Shown: piece by piece, positions 30,111 through 40,204 of the stretch | How positions within the stretch are numbered: the first letter of the stretch is position 1 | Layout of the letters: the number at the start of each line of letters is the position of its first letter | NCBI GenBank assembly: GCA_029563075.1 | Contig: JAKQTN010000037.1 | Span: 38,566 to 102,565 of the forward strand | Direction of reading: 5' to 3' | DNA length: 64,000 nt | DNA from: Pseudomonadota bacterium | GTDB lineage: Bacteria > Pseudomonadota > Gammaproteobacteria > Burkholderiales > Methylophilaceae | Notes under the pieces: generated by a model | Seen by the model: only the letters and a program-made list of their open reading frames with translations | Databases searched by the model: none | Told to the model about the DNA's origin: nothing | Made by a program: the position numbers and the translations under genes

Positions 30111-31217
30111 ATGCGTGACAGAACAAAGCCGCCGCCGAAGCCTGTTGTTCGCGAGCAAGATGCTGAACCTAGGGCTGAAAACCCCAAAATAGATTCCCGC
30201 CTGCGCGGGAATGACGTGAATGTGACTAAACCTGCGGGCTCCCAACGCAATCATCGCTTCGATGGCAAGCCGCGCGATTTGGAAGCTCATTCGACACCCA
30301 AGCAACCAAAACCCACTGGCATAGATACACGCACCGCACCACGCCCTGATATAAACGAACCGCAATATCGCCAAGCGCCGCGCCGTGGCGGCAAAGCGCG
30401 CGATGGCTACGATGCCGCTACTACGCCGCAATATGGCGCAGCAGCAAAAGCGGCGTATAAATCTTCGCCCGTAAGTGGTGATTTGCCCAGACTCTCAAAA
30501 GTGATGGCGGAGCGGGGCTTGTGCTCGCGCCGTGAAGCGGATGAGTGGATTGTGAACGGCTGGGTGAAAGTGGATGGCGTGATTATCGACAAATTGGGTA
30601 CGCGCATTAAGCCGGATGCCGAGATTGTGATTAGCGGTTATGCCAAAGAGCACCAAGCGGAAAATGTGACTATCCTTCTGCACAAGCCGGTAGGTTATGT
30701 GAGCGGGCAGGCGGAGGATGGCTACCAACCGGCGATAGTGCTGATACACCCGGATAACGAGTGGTTGGATGACCCGGATTTACGTGAGCCAAAAGAATTC
30801 CAGCGCGGGGTTTTGCATGGCCTTGCCCCTGCCGGACGCCTGGATATTGACTCCACAGGTTTGTTAGTGCTCACTCAGGATGGCCGTATCGCCCGCCATT
30901 TGATTGGTGAAGATTCGAGCGTTGAAAAAGAATATCTGGTAAGAGTGCAGGGCGAGCTTAGCGATGCCGACCTGAAGCGCCTCAATTTTGGCCTGAGCTT
31001 AGATGGCGAAAAACTTAAGCCCGCGAAAGTATCCTGGCAAAACGAAGATCAGCTGCGCTTTGTATTACGTGAGGGCAAAAAACGCCAGATTCGCCGCATG
31101 TGCGAAATGGTGGGCTTGCATGTGGTGGGCTTAAAGCGCATTCGTATCGGAAGTGTTACACTGGGTAAACTTCCCGTAGGTCAGTGGCGTTATTTACGGA
31201 CGGATGAACGCTTTTAG
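30111..31217 (+). CDS. RsuA/RluB/RluF-type pseudouridine synthase with a disordered N-terminal extension
   Basis: S4 domain [22 protein letters not shown], catalytic [32 protein letters not shown]; start codon uncertain. Confidence 0.85.
   Translation: MRDRTKPPPKPVVREQDAEPRAENPKIDSRLRGNDVNVTKPAGSQRNHRFDGKPRDLEAHSTPKQPKPTGIDTRTAPRPDINEPQYRQAPRRGGKARDGYDAATTPQYGAAAKAAYKSSPVSGDLPRLSKVMAERGLCSRREADEWIVNGWVKVDGVIIDKLGTRIKPDAEIVISGYAKEHQAENVTILLHKPVGYVSGQAEDGYQPAIVLIHPDNEWLDDPDLREPKEFQRGVLHGLAPAGRLDIDSTGLLVLTQDGRIARHLIGEDSSVEKEYLVRVQGELSDADLKRLNFGLSLDGEKLKPAKVSWQNEDQLRFVLREGKKRQIRRMCEMVGLHVVGLKRIRIGSVTLGKLPVGQWRYLRTDERF
30193..30212. repeat. dRS3-like repeat ATTCCC-GCCTGCGC-GGGAAT
   Basis: Palindromic 20-mer within the CDS, read in frame as [10 protein letters not shown]. 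Confidence 0.75.
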
Positions 31218-31259
31218 TCATTAAACGTTCTTTTAATTGATTAATAATAAGGAAATCAT

Positions 31260-31649
31260 ATGGGTTTATTAGACAGCATCGCAGGATCACTGCTTGGAAA
31301 ATTAGGTGGAGAGCAGGGCGGTATGGCGCAAATTGCCTTGGACATGTTTAATCAGAATGGCGGTTTAACTGGAATTCTGGACAAGTTTAAGGAAGGCGGC
31401 TTAGCTGAACAGGCTGCCTCCTGGGTTGGTAAAGGCGAAAATATACCTATTTCTGCTGACCAGCTTTCCAGCGTTTTGGGTAACGGTGCTATTGCAGAGA
31501 TGGCCGCAAAATTCGGCATTTCACCGGAAACCTTAAGCGCACAAATCGCCGAACATTTGCCGACCGTGATTGATAAAATGACGCCAAACGGCGAAGTAGA
31601 AGCCGACTCAGGTAATTTGCTAAGCACTGTGTTAGGCATGCTGAAATAA
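31260..31649 (+). CDS. YidB/DUF937 family protein
   Basis: MGLLDSIAGSLLGKLGG..., ISADQLSSVLG. Confidence 0.8.
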   Translation: MGLLDSIAGSLLGKLGGEQGGMAQIALDMFNQNGGLTGILDKFKEGGLAEQAASWVGKGENIPISADQLSSVLGNGAIAEMAAKFGISPETLSAQIAEHLPTVIDKMTPNGEVEADSGNLLSTVLGMLK

Positions 31650-31707
31650 ATCGAGGAATATCGTCGCAAGGGCGCATTGGCGCCCTTTTTGTTTGGTAGA
31701 ATGCGGC

Positions 31708-32508
31708 ATGGATATTTTATTAGTCATCAAAACCATCATCATGGGCTTGGTGGAAGGCGCAACCGAGTTCCTGCCCATCAGCAGCACAGGCCACCTTATT
31801 ATCGCAGGCGATTTGCTTAATTTTTTAAGTAAAGAGAAGCGTGATGTATTCGAAATCATTATCCAGCTTGGCGCGATTCTGGCGGTTTGCTGGGAATATC
31901 GCCAACGTCTGATTGACAAAATCATTCACCTGCGAGATCAAACTTCATCACGCGGATTTTTTATCAATCTGGCTTTAGCTTTCTTTCCGGCGGCTTTTGT
32001 GGGGCTGCTGTTTCATAAGCAGATCAAACTCTATCTATTCGCACCGTTCACCGTGGCTTGTGCCCTCATCGTCGGCGGCGTTGCGATTTTGCTGATAGAA
32101 AAATATCTGGAACACGGTGACACCAAAACCGTTGATGACATTACGCCACTGCAAGCGCTTAAAATCGGCCTCGCACAGACACTATCGCTAGTGCCGGGTG
32201 TATCACGTGCCGGGGCAACCATTCTGGGCGGCATTTCGGCGGGCCTAGACCGCCATGCGGCGACTGAGTTTTCGTTCTTTTTGGCAATTCCAATTATGTT
32301 TGCAGCATCCGGTTTTGATTTGCTGAAAAGCTATCAATTTTTGAGCGCGGCGGATTTGCCTATTTTCCTTATCGGTTTTGTCACCGCATTTGTTTCGGCC
32401 TTGCTCGTCATCCGCATGCTTATTCGCTTCGTGGCCAACCACGATTTTACGGTGTTTGCGTGGTATCGCATTATCTTTGGTTTGGCAGTGCTGGCCTATT
32501 ATTGGTAA
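31708..32508 (+). CDS. uppP: Undecaprenyl-diphosphatase
   Basis: GLVEGATEFLPISSTGHLII and VPGVSRAGATILGG motifs. Confidence 0.95.
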   Translation: MDILLVIKTIIMGLVEGATEFLPISSTGHLIIAGDLLNFLSKEKRDVFEIIIQLGAILAVCWEYRQRLIDKIIHLRDQTSSRGFFINLALAFFPAAFVGLLFHKQIKLYLFAPFTVACALIVGGVAILLIEKYLEHGDTKTVDDITPLQALKIGLAQTLSLVPGVSRAGATILGGISAGLDRHAATEFSFFLAIPIMFAASGFDLLKSYQFLSAADLPIFLIGFVTAFVSALLVIRMLIRFVANHDFTVFAWYRIIFGLAVLAYYW

Positions 32509-32562
32509 ACTATTTCCTTAAGCTAGGCTCAAAGAAATTTCAGCAAGTTAAGCGAGGCAGCA

Positions 32563-35538
32563 ATGAATAAAATAATCAAATATGCGCTTTACGGCATTGG
32601 TGGCATTATTGTTTTGGTACTGATGATTGCCGGCTATTTTGCTGCCACATTCAACCCAAACGACTACAAAGACGAAATCGTTAAATTAGTCAAAGACAAG
32701 AAAGAGCGCACACTGCATATCGATGGCGATATCAAACTAAGTTTCTGGCCAAAAATCGGCGCCGACCTCGGCAAATTATCTCTCTCTGAACACAAGTCTG
32801 ACAAAGAATTCGCCTCGGTCAACAGCGTAAAAGTCGCACTTGCCGTAATGCCTTTGCTTAAAAAGGAGCTGGTGGTAGATACTGTCTATGTAGATGGCGC
32901 AAAAGCCAATATCATCAAATACAAAGACGGCACCACCAATTTTGATGACTTGCTTAGCAAAGACGAAGAAGAAACCAAAATTAAATTTGATATTGATGGC
33001 GTTAATGTCACCAACTCCGAGGTGAAATACACGGATGAAGCCACAGGGGCGACTTATAACGTCACCAGATTTAATATGCAATCCGGCCATATCGCCTTGG
33101 CTGAACCCGTTGATCTAGACACAAACTTTACGCTTACTTCAAACAAACCGGAAACAGCCGCCAATATCAATCTTAAAGGCAATTTCCTGATAGACCCGGA
33201 AACCAAGCACTTTAAAGTCAAGGGCTTAGATAGCCATATCGTGGGCGACATGCTAAGCGGTAAAAGCATGGATATTAAGGCCAGCGGCGATGTAGACGCC
33301 AAGCCGGAGGTGATGGAATTTCTGGTGGATGACTTGAAATTTGTAGCCTCCGGCTTGTTTGATGGCGCTAAACAAAGCATCGACCTTTACGCTCCGGCGC
33401 TCACTATCCAGAAAGATGAAGTAAGCAGCAAAAAAGTAACAGTTAGTTTAGGCCAGGAAAAGTCAGGTGAAACTTTTAAAGCCAACATGGTATTGGCCGA
33501 CATGAAGGGTTCACCCAAAGCCCTGCAAAGCAGCGGCATTACGGGTGATTTATCTGCCGTGCAAGGTAAGCGCATCATCACCGGCAATTTCTCTTCGCCA
33601 TTTAGCGGCAACCTCGAAAATTTGGTATTTGATATTCCAAAACTAACAGGCAATCTGGATATTAAAGACCCCAACCTGCCAAATGGCAGCATGAAAGGCA
33701 CATTTAATTTAGGCGCTCATGCCGATATTAAGAACGAAACTGCTAACAGCAAGTTTAATCTAAACATTGCTGAAACCAAGCTTAACGGCGACGTTGCTGT
33801 GAGCAGCTTCAAGAAGCCCAACATTAAATTCAACCTGAATGCAGATAAATTGGATCTAAATAAACTGCTGGCAAAATCTGACGCGCCTGCCAAAGCCAAT
33901 GAAAAGCCTGTGGACATGTCTGCACTTAAAAACATGTTCCTGGACGGCAAGCTCAATATAGGCAGCATTGCATATGACAAATACCGTATTTCAGGCCTGA
34001 ATGTCAGCATAAAGGCGGATGGTGAAAAACTGGCCTTAAGCGGTTTGAATGTAAAGGTGGATGATAGCCGGATTAAAGGTAATTTTGGCATCAGCCACTT
34101 CGCAAAACCACTTTACACCTTTGATCTGGACATTGATCACGTGGATGTCGATAAATATGTAAAAGCCGATGCAAATGCTAAAAAAGATGCAGACAAACCC
34201 CTTGATTTAAGCGCGCTTAAAGCCCTGAATGCGGACGGCTCCATTCGGATTGGCAATCTTAAATACGGCAAAACCAAAGCATCCAATATCCGTATTGATT
34301 TAAAAGCAGACGGCCAGAAATTAAACTTAAGCCCGCTGGCTGCCAAGGTTGATGACAGCCAAATTCACGCTGATATTGGCATCACAAGGTTTAACGACCC
34401 GATTTACAGCTTTAACGTGAACGTCGATAAATTGGATGCAGATAAATACATCGCCAAAAGTGATAAGCCGGCCGAAAAAAGCGCTGCCGATACGCCGATC
34501 GATCTGAGTGCGCTAAAAAAGCTTAACGCGTCTGGCGACGCGAAAATCGGCTGGCTGAAGCTTGCCAATGTGACAACCCAGAACGTCAACATCGGACTTA
34601 AAGCGGATAGCGGGCTGGTGACAGTTTCGCCGTTTGCCGCCAACTTGTATCAAGGCAGCATGAGCGGCATGCTTAAGGTAGATGCACGTGCAACACCCAG
34701 CATCGCCTTTAAGCAATCCATGAAAGGCGTTTCGATCGGGCCGCTGATGGTGGATGCGATTAATAACGATATGCTTTCCGGCACCGGCACTGTCAATATT
34801 GACGTGACGACGCAAGGCAGTAGCGTAGGCGCGCTTAAAAAAGGACTACTGGGCAATGCCTCGCTTAATGTGGCAGATGGCGCGCTAAAGGGCGTGGATA
34901 TTGCAGGCAGCATTCGCGAGCTTAAAAATAAAGTGAATGTGTTTAAAACCAAAGAGGCAGATGCCGATAAATCCAAGAAAACCGACTTTAGTGAACTCAC
35001 CGCTACGTTTGATATTAAAAACGGTGTTGCGCATAACGAGGATTTAGCGATGAAAGCTCCTGTGTTGCGTCTGGCCAAAGGCGATAGCCGTGGCGACATA
35101 GACATTGGCAATGAAAAAATCAACTACACTGCTAAACCTACGGTTGTAAAATCACTTAAAGGCCAGGGCGGTGCGGATCTTGATGAGCTGAGCGGAATCC
35201 CCATTCCCATTAAAATCAGCGGCACATTTGCAAATCCCAAATATGGCATGGATTTTACTGCAATCGCTTCTGGCTTGGCACAATCGAAACTGCTGGATAA
35301 AGTAGGGGGCGAAAAGGGGGCTGCCGTAAAAGAGTTGATTGGCGGCGGCGACAAAGCAGAAGCGCTTAAAGGCTTGTTAGGCAAGAAAAAAGCCACCGAA
35401 GCCCCTGCACCCACAACACCTACTGGTACCGAGGCTGCGCCAGCACAACCCGCAGCGCCCGCAGAGGAGCCAAAGTCTGCCGAAGAAATCGCCAAAGAAA
35501 AAGCCGAAAAGAAACTCAAAAAATTGCTCAAATTTTAA
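32563..35538 (+). CDS. AsmA-family protein with internal ~98 aa tandem repeats
   Basis: N-terminal TM anchor, FNPNDYKDEI; repeats P(V/L/I)D(M/L)SALK... at 33907, 34198 and 34495. Confidence 0.88.
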   Translation: MNKIIKYALYGIGGIIVLVLMIAGYFAATFNPNDYKDEIVKLVKDKKERTLHIDGDIKLSFWPKIGADLGKLSLSEHKSDKEFASVNSVKVALAVMPLLKKELVVDTVYVDGAKANIIKYKDGTTNFDDLLSKDEEETKIKFDIDGVNVTNSEVKYTDEATGATYNVTRFNMQSGHIALAEPVDLDTNFTLTSNKPETAANINLKGNFLIDPETKHFKVKGLDSHIVGDMLSGKSMDIKASGDVDAKPEVMEFLVDDLKFVASGLFDGAKQSIDLYAPALTIQKDEVSSKKVTVSLGQEKSGETFKANMVLADMKGSPKALQSSGITGDLSAVQGKRIITGNFSSPFSGNLENLVFDIPKLTGNLDIKDPNLPNGSMKGTFNLGAHADIKNETANSKFNLNIAETKLNGDVAVSSFKKPNIKFNLNADKLDLNKLLAKSDAPAKANEKPVDMSALKNMFLDGKLNIGSIAYDKYRISGLNVSIKADGEKLALSGLNVKVDDSRIKGNFGISHFAKPLYTFDLDIDHVDVDKYVKADANAKKDADKPLDLSALKALNADGSIRIGNLKYGKTKASNIRIDLKADGQKLNLSPLAAKVDDSQIHADIGITRFNDPIYSFNVNVDKLDADKYIAKSDKPAEKSAADTPIDLSALKKLNASGDAKIGWLKLANVTTQNVNIGLKADSGLVTVSPFAANLYQGSMSGMLKVDARATPSIAFKQSMKGVSIGPLMVDAINNDMLSGTGTVNIDVTTQGSSVGALKKGLLGNASLNVADGALKGVDIAGSIRELKNKVNVFKTKEADADKSKKTDFSELTATFDIKNGVAHNEDLAMKAPVLRLAKGDSRGDIDIGNEKINYTAKPTVVKSLKGQGGADLDELSGIPIPIKISGTFANPKYGMDFTAIASGLAQSKLLDKVGGEKGAAVKELIGGGDKAEALKGLLGKKKATEAPAPTTPTGTEAAPAQPAAPAEEPKSAEEIAKEKAEKKLKKLLKF

Positions 35539-35540
35539 CT

Positions 35541-36539
35541 ATGCCAGCTTTTGCTGACAAGATTATTGCCTGGCAAAAGCTGCACGGCCGCCATGATTTA
35601 CCTTGGCAAAATATTACAGACCCTTACGCCATTTGGGTTTCCGAGATCATGCTGCAGCAAACGCAGGTGGCTGCCGTTATTGGTTATTACACTAAATTTA
35701 TGCGGCGATTTCCTACCATTGCTGCACTTGCAGCAGCCACCCAAGAAGAAGTTTTGCAGTCCTGGAGCGGACTTGGCTACTACTCACGTGCGCGCAATTT
35801 GCACAATACCGCACAAAAAATCGTAGATGAGTTTTCAGGAAATTTCCCGACACAATTCGACGACATTTTAAGTCTGCCTGGCATTGGCCGCTCCACTGCT
35901 GCTGCCATTTCCACTTTTGCGTTTAACCTGCCGATGCCGATTTTGGATGGCAATGTAAAGCGTGTATTTGCGCGGCATTTTCTGATTCAAGGCTGGCCCG
36001 GCTTACCCAACATTGAAAAAGAGATGTGGGAAATTGCCAGCCGCGAAAACCCTAATGAAGAAGCAGGCGCATATACGCAAGGACTGATGGATTTGGGCGC
36101 CACACTGTGCGTGCGTTCACGCCCTCGGTGCGAGGCATGTCCGGCAATGGTGACATGCCAGGCGCATGCACTGCAGCAAACGCAGGCATTACCCACGCCT
36201 AAACCGCGCAAAACGCTGCCCGAGCGCAGCACAATCATGCTGTTATACCTCCATGCTAACGAGGTGATGCTGCAGAAGCGCGCCAATACCGGGATTTGGG
36301 GTGGTTTATGGAGTTTTCCGGAAACTGATGCCGCGCCGGATAATGCGCAGATGCTGCCCAAGTTCACACACACATTTACGCATTTCAAGTTGAACATTCA
36401 ACCGGTGCTGATTCAAACAGGCAACCAGCCGAGTGCACCAAACACCTTATGGATAGGGCTTGATGAGGCAATCCATGCAGCCATTCCCACCCCGGTTAGA
36501 AAAATTTTACTGAATCTAAAAAAGAAAAAAGCAGCCTGA
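35541..36539 (+). CDS. mutY: A/G-specific adenine glycosylase
   Basis: WVSEIMLQQTQVAAVIGYY, LPGIGRSTAAAI, Fe-S cysteines CVRSRPRCEACPAMVTC. Confidence 0.95.
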   Translation: MPAFADKIIAWQKLHGRHDLPWQNITDPYAIWVSEIMLQQTQVAAVIGYYTKFMRRFPTIAALAAATQEEVLQSWSGLGYYSRARNLHNTAQKIVDEFSGNFPTQFDDILSLPGIGRSTAAAISTFAFNLPMPILDGNVKRVFARHFLIQGWPGLPNIEKEMWEIASRENPNEEAGAYTQGLMDLGATLCVRSRPRCEACPAMVTCQAHALQQTQALPTPKPRKTLPERSTIMLLYLHANEVMLQKRANTGIWGGLWSFPETDAAPDNAQMLPKFTHTFTHFKLNIQPVLIQTGNQPSAPNTLWIGLDEAIHAAIPTPVRKILLNLKKKKAA

Positions 36540-36553
36540 GCTGCTTTTTTCTT
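36526..36553. terminator. Rho-independent terminator after mutY
   Basis: AAAAAAGCAGCCTGAGCTGCTTTTTTCTT, nearly symmetrical hairpin. Confidence 0.75.
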
Positions 36554-36782
36554 AATGCATCCGGGACTGCAGGATTCTATCTGCCAGCATTTGAAAGCGC
36601 GGCGATACAAATTTCCGGCTTTGCGAACCGGTATCCGCGATGCTCAACAGTTCCTCTATTGCAGATCGAAATCCCAACTCGAACAGCCAGTAATCTGATT
36701 CATCAATCGCGGATTTCTTGTCTGCATTCACGTCCTCACAAAGCCGTTCGAACGCTTCCATACATACATTACGTTCTGCCAT
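36552..36782 (-). CDS. Small hypothetical protein
   Basis: Intact 76 aa ORF between mutY and the fae paralog. Confidence 0.5.
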   Translation of the reverse strand: MAERNVCMEAFERLCEDVNADKKSAIDESDYWLFELGFRSAIEELLSIADTGSQSRKFVSPRFQMLADRILQSRMH

Positions 36783-36865
36783 ATGCCCTCCAAGTTTTAT
36801 CTTATTAGTTTATAGTAAAAACCTTTGGGCACTTTGGCAAGAGTTATGTTATTTTTGTTCCCAGC

Positions 36866-37417
36866 TTACTTTTGATCCCAAGAATCTTCCCACATGCAGT
36901 GTTTGATTTTATGGCGATTAGCAATCAGTTCATCGATACTTGGCTCGTCGTTCAATGCACGTTTGATCGCCAATTTTGTCGCATCGTAGTTGTTTTTGTA
37001 CATATCGGCCTTGTCCAATTTGCCTTCTTTTTCTAGCGCAATGCAGCCTGGGTCAATCCAAACCAGACTGATGATACACAAATCGTTCGCTTGGTCTTTA
37101 GGAATGATGCCTTCAATCACGCAATCCAAAATCGCATCTGCTGTGGCTGCCTGTACCACGCCGCCAAACAAACCTACATCAGTGCTGCCTTTCAAAGTCA
37201 CTTTTGGCACAGTCATACAAACTGGACGCACTAGCTGGTTGATATCGCGCACAGCAAACATCGCAGTGTGGCCTTTGCTTTGCGCCATCAAGTTGGCAAA
37301 TGCTTGACCAACTGGGCCATCGACTGCGCCGATTAAAATTTCCGGCATTGCAGCAGTAACGTCTTTACCTTCTGAAAATACAGTTGCTTCGCCAGCTTTG
37401 AAAATGATTTTTGACAT
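36866..37417 (-). CDS. Formaldehyde-activating enzyme (Fae) paralog, divergent
   Basis: EGIIPKDQANDL, NNYDATKLAIKRALNDEPS and overall Fae fold motifs; divergent N terminus. Confidence 0.85.
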   Translation of the reverse strand: MSKIIFKAGEATVFSEGKDVTAAMPEILIGAVDGPVGQAFANLMAQSKGHTAMFAVRDINQLVRPVCMTVPKVTLKGSTDVGLFGGVVQAATADAILDCVIEGIIPKDQANDLCIISLVWIDPGCIALEKEGKLDKADMYKNNYDATKLAIKRALNDEPSIDELIANRHKIKHCMWEDSWDQK

Positions 37418-37496
37418 AATATTCTCTTGGGATTCTCAATAATTAAAACATTATTTTACCAAATGCTTGGCGCTAGTATCAATTTAATCCTTAAAC

Positions 37497-37934
37497 TTAA
37501 TCTGCAAGCGCCAGCAGCATATCTACATGCGGAATATTGGCATCCATGTATTCACCACTTACCACCTTGAATCCCGCCCGGCTGTAAAAATCGATCGCAT
37601 GTGTTTGCGCAGACAACGAAATTGCTTTGCTGTCTTGCCGTTTGCAAAGCTTAATCGCCTCCTGTAGCAGAGCAGTACCCAGTCCCTTGCCGCGCCAGTG
37701 CTTGAGAACTGCCATACGGCCGATAATTTTATAGTCAACAATTCTCGCGCAGGCAACGGGACGGTCTTCAAACATAGCCAGCAAATGGCTGGCACTTTTA
37801 TCCAAGCCATCCCATTCCAGATCAACCGGTACATGCTGTTCCTGAATAAACACTTGCGTTCTTACTTCCCGCAAAAGATTTTCAGCTTCGTGCCAATTGA
37901 CATGTTTGATGTTAACTTCGGATAATTGTGTCAT
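37497..37934 (-). CDS. GNAT-family N-acetyltransferase (ElaA/YjcF-like)
   Basis: REVRTQVFIQEQHVPVDLEWDGLD, GRMAVLKHWRGKGLGTALL. Confidence 0.9.
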   Translation of the reverse strand: MTQLSEVNIKHVNWHEAENLLREVRTQVFIQEQHVPVDLEWDGLDKSASHLLAMFEDRPVACARIVDYKIIGRMAVLKHWRGKGLGTALLQEAIKLCKRQDSKAISLSAQTHAIDFYSRAGFKVVSGEYMDANIPHVDMLLALAD

Positions 37935-38019
37935 TGTTTTAGATGCGCTTGCAGATTCAACGGGTTCGGTGCATTATGCAGGCTATTATTTTTGGTCAAC
38001 TCTATTCATAAGGTTAGTT

Positions 38020-38391
38020 ATGCAACGTTATTTGTCAACACTTGCGCGTATTTTGCTCGCACAGATTTTTTTACTGCAGGTTGTAATGCTCATTTACGGT
38101 TTTTTTACCAATCCTAGCGGTTATCAAGAGTATCAGATGGGCTTGGGTAGCCTAGGTTTACCTGGTATTTTTGCGCCATTGATTATTTTGGTGCAGCTGG
38201 CAGGTGGCTTGGCATTGTTTTTTGGCTTCAAGACCAAATTTTTCGCAATATTCATGGCCGTTTATGCCATCATTATTTCCTTCCTTCTTAAATTGCCTGT
38301 ACTACAATATCTAGCGATTTCGGGCGGCTTGCTGATGTTGTATCTAAATCCTTTCACGGCATGCAGCCTGGATAATCTTAAAAAGAAGTAA
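38020..38391 (+). CDS. DoxX-family membrane protein
   Basis: ARILLAQIFLLQ, LVQLAGGLALFFGFKTK. Confidence 0.85.
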   Translation: MQRYLSTLARILLAQIFLLQVVMLIYGFFTNPSGYQEYQMGLGSLGLPGIFAPLIILVQLAGGLALFFGFKTKFFAIFMAVYAIIISFLLKLPVLQYLAISGGLLMLYLNPFTACSLDNLKKK

Positions 38392-38427
38392 TCCGCACAT
38401 CAGGAAAGCCGGCCGCAAGCCGCTTTC

Positions 38428-39351
38428 CTATTCCCACTCAAGTGCCGGGTAAATCGTATTCACATTGCGCCTGTTGGCAATATCAAATAATTTCCATTTA
38501 CCTTTTTCAGTTGCGGCGGCGCTACTCATCGCGGACTCCATACTCTCACCTTTTTTGATGCTGGCACGAATATCCGTTAACAACACATTCAAATAGTGTT
38601 GCGCATCATCAAGTGCCTTAATCCAGTCTTTGGTCACCGGCCCATGGCCTGGTACGACTTGCTTTGCGGGGCTGCTTTTCAGCTTCTCGATTTCAGCAAT
38701 CAGTCCCTTGATGTCGCCTTCCAGCACAGGCGTGCGTTCGATAAACAGCAAATCACCTGCAAATAAAGTGCTGGTCTTATTTTCCATCACAGAAACATCG
38801 GTGTTCGTATGTGCAACCGGGTGGGCAGTCAGCATGAGTTTTCTGTCGCCCAAATCCAGCTCCAGCGTTGTTTTAACGCTCACCGTAGGTTTAACCAGCT
38901 CACTGCCTTTGGCATCCTCACCCAGGAGTCTGGCATTCAGTTTGGCGTATTGCTCTCGGCGCAACTCCATTACGGTGGCCAATCTATCATGGCCGATAAA
39001 CTCAGGCTTGTCTGCAAGAAAAGCCGCGTTGCCATAGATGTGATCCGGGTGCACGTGTGTATTGATGACATACAACACCGGGAGCGGTGTCACTTTGCGA
39101 ATAGCATCGCGCAGCTGTTTGCCCACTTTCAGGCTGCCGCCGGTATCAATCACCGCCACGCCTTTGCTGCCCACTACAAAGCTAGCATTGCAGATATCGC
39201 CCTGGTAACCATCATCAATATCCAAATGTACGCCGTGATGTACGTAAATACCATCGCCCGCATTCTCGACTGTAAAGGCATCGTGTGCGGCCTGGCCATG
39301 CGCGCAGCCCATCAGTGCAAACATGCTCATGATTATCATTAGAATTCGCAT
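38428..39351 (-). CDS. MBL-fold metallohydrolase (quinoprotein-relay/SoxH-like)
   Basis: NTHVHPDHIYGN, AVIDTGGS, VVPGHGPV motifs; signal peptide. Confidence 0.85.
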   Translation of the reverse strand: MRILMIIMSMFALMGCAHGQAAHDAFTVENAGDGIYVHHGVHLDIDDGYQGDICNASFVVGSKGVAVIDTGGSLKVGKQLRDAIRKVTPLPVLYVINTHVHPDHIYGNAAFLADKPEFIGHDRLATVMELRREQYAKLNARLLGEDAKGSELVKPTVSVKTTLELDLGDRKLMLTAHPVAHTNTDVSVMENKTSTLFAGDLLFIERTPVLEGDIKGLIAEIEKLKSSPAKQVVPGHGPVTKDWIKALDDAQHYLNVLLTDIRASIKKGESMESAMSSAAATEKGKWKLFDIANRRNVNTIYPALEWE

Positions 39352-39459
39352 GACGCTTTCCTTTACTTTAAGTTACCGATTAGAATATTGCCTCTGCGTG
39401 CAACAATCTGCTGTAGCACGTGTCACATAAGCACTTATTATTTACTCTGGGATATTACT

Positions 39460-40059
39460 ATGAATCAAAGTACTTTACGCTACACTAAGACAGCGATTAT
39501 TCTACATTGGCTCATTGCACTTGGTATTTTTGTGATGTTTGCCCTGGGCTGGTATATGAGCGAACTGCCTAAAGATGCGCCTAAACTGATGAGTCTGGAT
39601 TTGTTTGATTTAGGCATTTATACATGGCAATTCACCGAGGAAACCACCGCCAGAGCTTTCTATTTTAATTTGCACAAATCCATCGGTGTAACATTGTTTG
39701 CACTCATTTTGTTTCGTGTATTCTGGCGCATCACACATCGCCCACCCGCCATGCTGGCTTCACTTAAAGCATGGGAGAGAAAGCTCGCTACAGGCGCGCA
39801 TCATTTGCTTTACCTGCTCATGGTAGCACTGCCTGTCAGCGGCATCATCATGGCAACCAATAGTAAATATGGGATTAAATGGTTTGGCATAGACTTAATC
39901 CAGGGGCTAGATAATAAAGACATGCGCGAAATATTCAAAGAGGTGCATGAAGTGATTGGTGTCATTATTCTGCTTGTCATTATTCTGCATATTGCCGGCG
40001 CGTTAAAACATCAGTTGATAGATAAAGATGAAACTCCAAAACGCATGTCGCTGAAATAA
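39460..40059 (+). CDS. Cytochrome b561 family protein
   Basis: ILHWLIALGIFVMFALGWYM, LHKSIGVTLFALILFRVFWR, HHLLYLLMVALPVSG. Confidence 0.9.
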   Translation: MNQSTLRYTKTAIILHWLIALGIFVMFALGWYMSELPKDAPKLMSLDLFDLGIYTWQFTEETTARAFYFNLHKSIGVTLFALILFRVFWRITHRPPAMLASLKAWERKLATGAHHLLYLLMVALPVSGIIMATNSKYGIKWFGIDLIQGLDNKDMREIFKEVHEVIGVIILLVIILHIAGALKHQLIDKDETPKRMSLK

Positions 40060-40092
40060 TTAAAAAGCCCGATTTGTCGGGCTTTTTAATTA
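40060..40092 (+). terminator. Rho-independent terminator
   Basis: TTAAAAAGCCCGATTTGTCGGGCTTTTTAATT. Confidence 0.85.
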
Positions 40093-40204
40093 GGAATTTC
40101 TTTGATGCTATTAGTACTATTAATTAGCACACCCGCATTTTAGTTATGACATAACCTGAAGGTTAGTCCTCACTGAAACGCAGCATGTCCCTAATTAAAC
40201 ATGG

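Noticed and set aside
30005-30250. Minus-strand ORF containing SFPRRRESI
   Set aside because: Classic mistranslation of the dRS3-like palindrome; antisense to the pseudouridine synthase frame.
31704-31722. GCGGCATGGATATT at the uppP start, looks like the repeat core
   Set aside because: Only the 11-mer core matches and no palindromic arms are present; the sequence encodes the conserved MDI start.
33266-33285. GCATGGATATTAAGGCC in the AsmA-like gene
   Set aside because: Core-only match without arms; explained by coding sequence.
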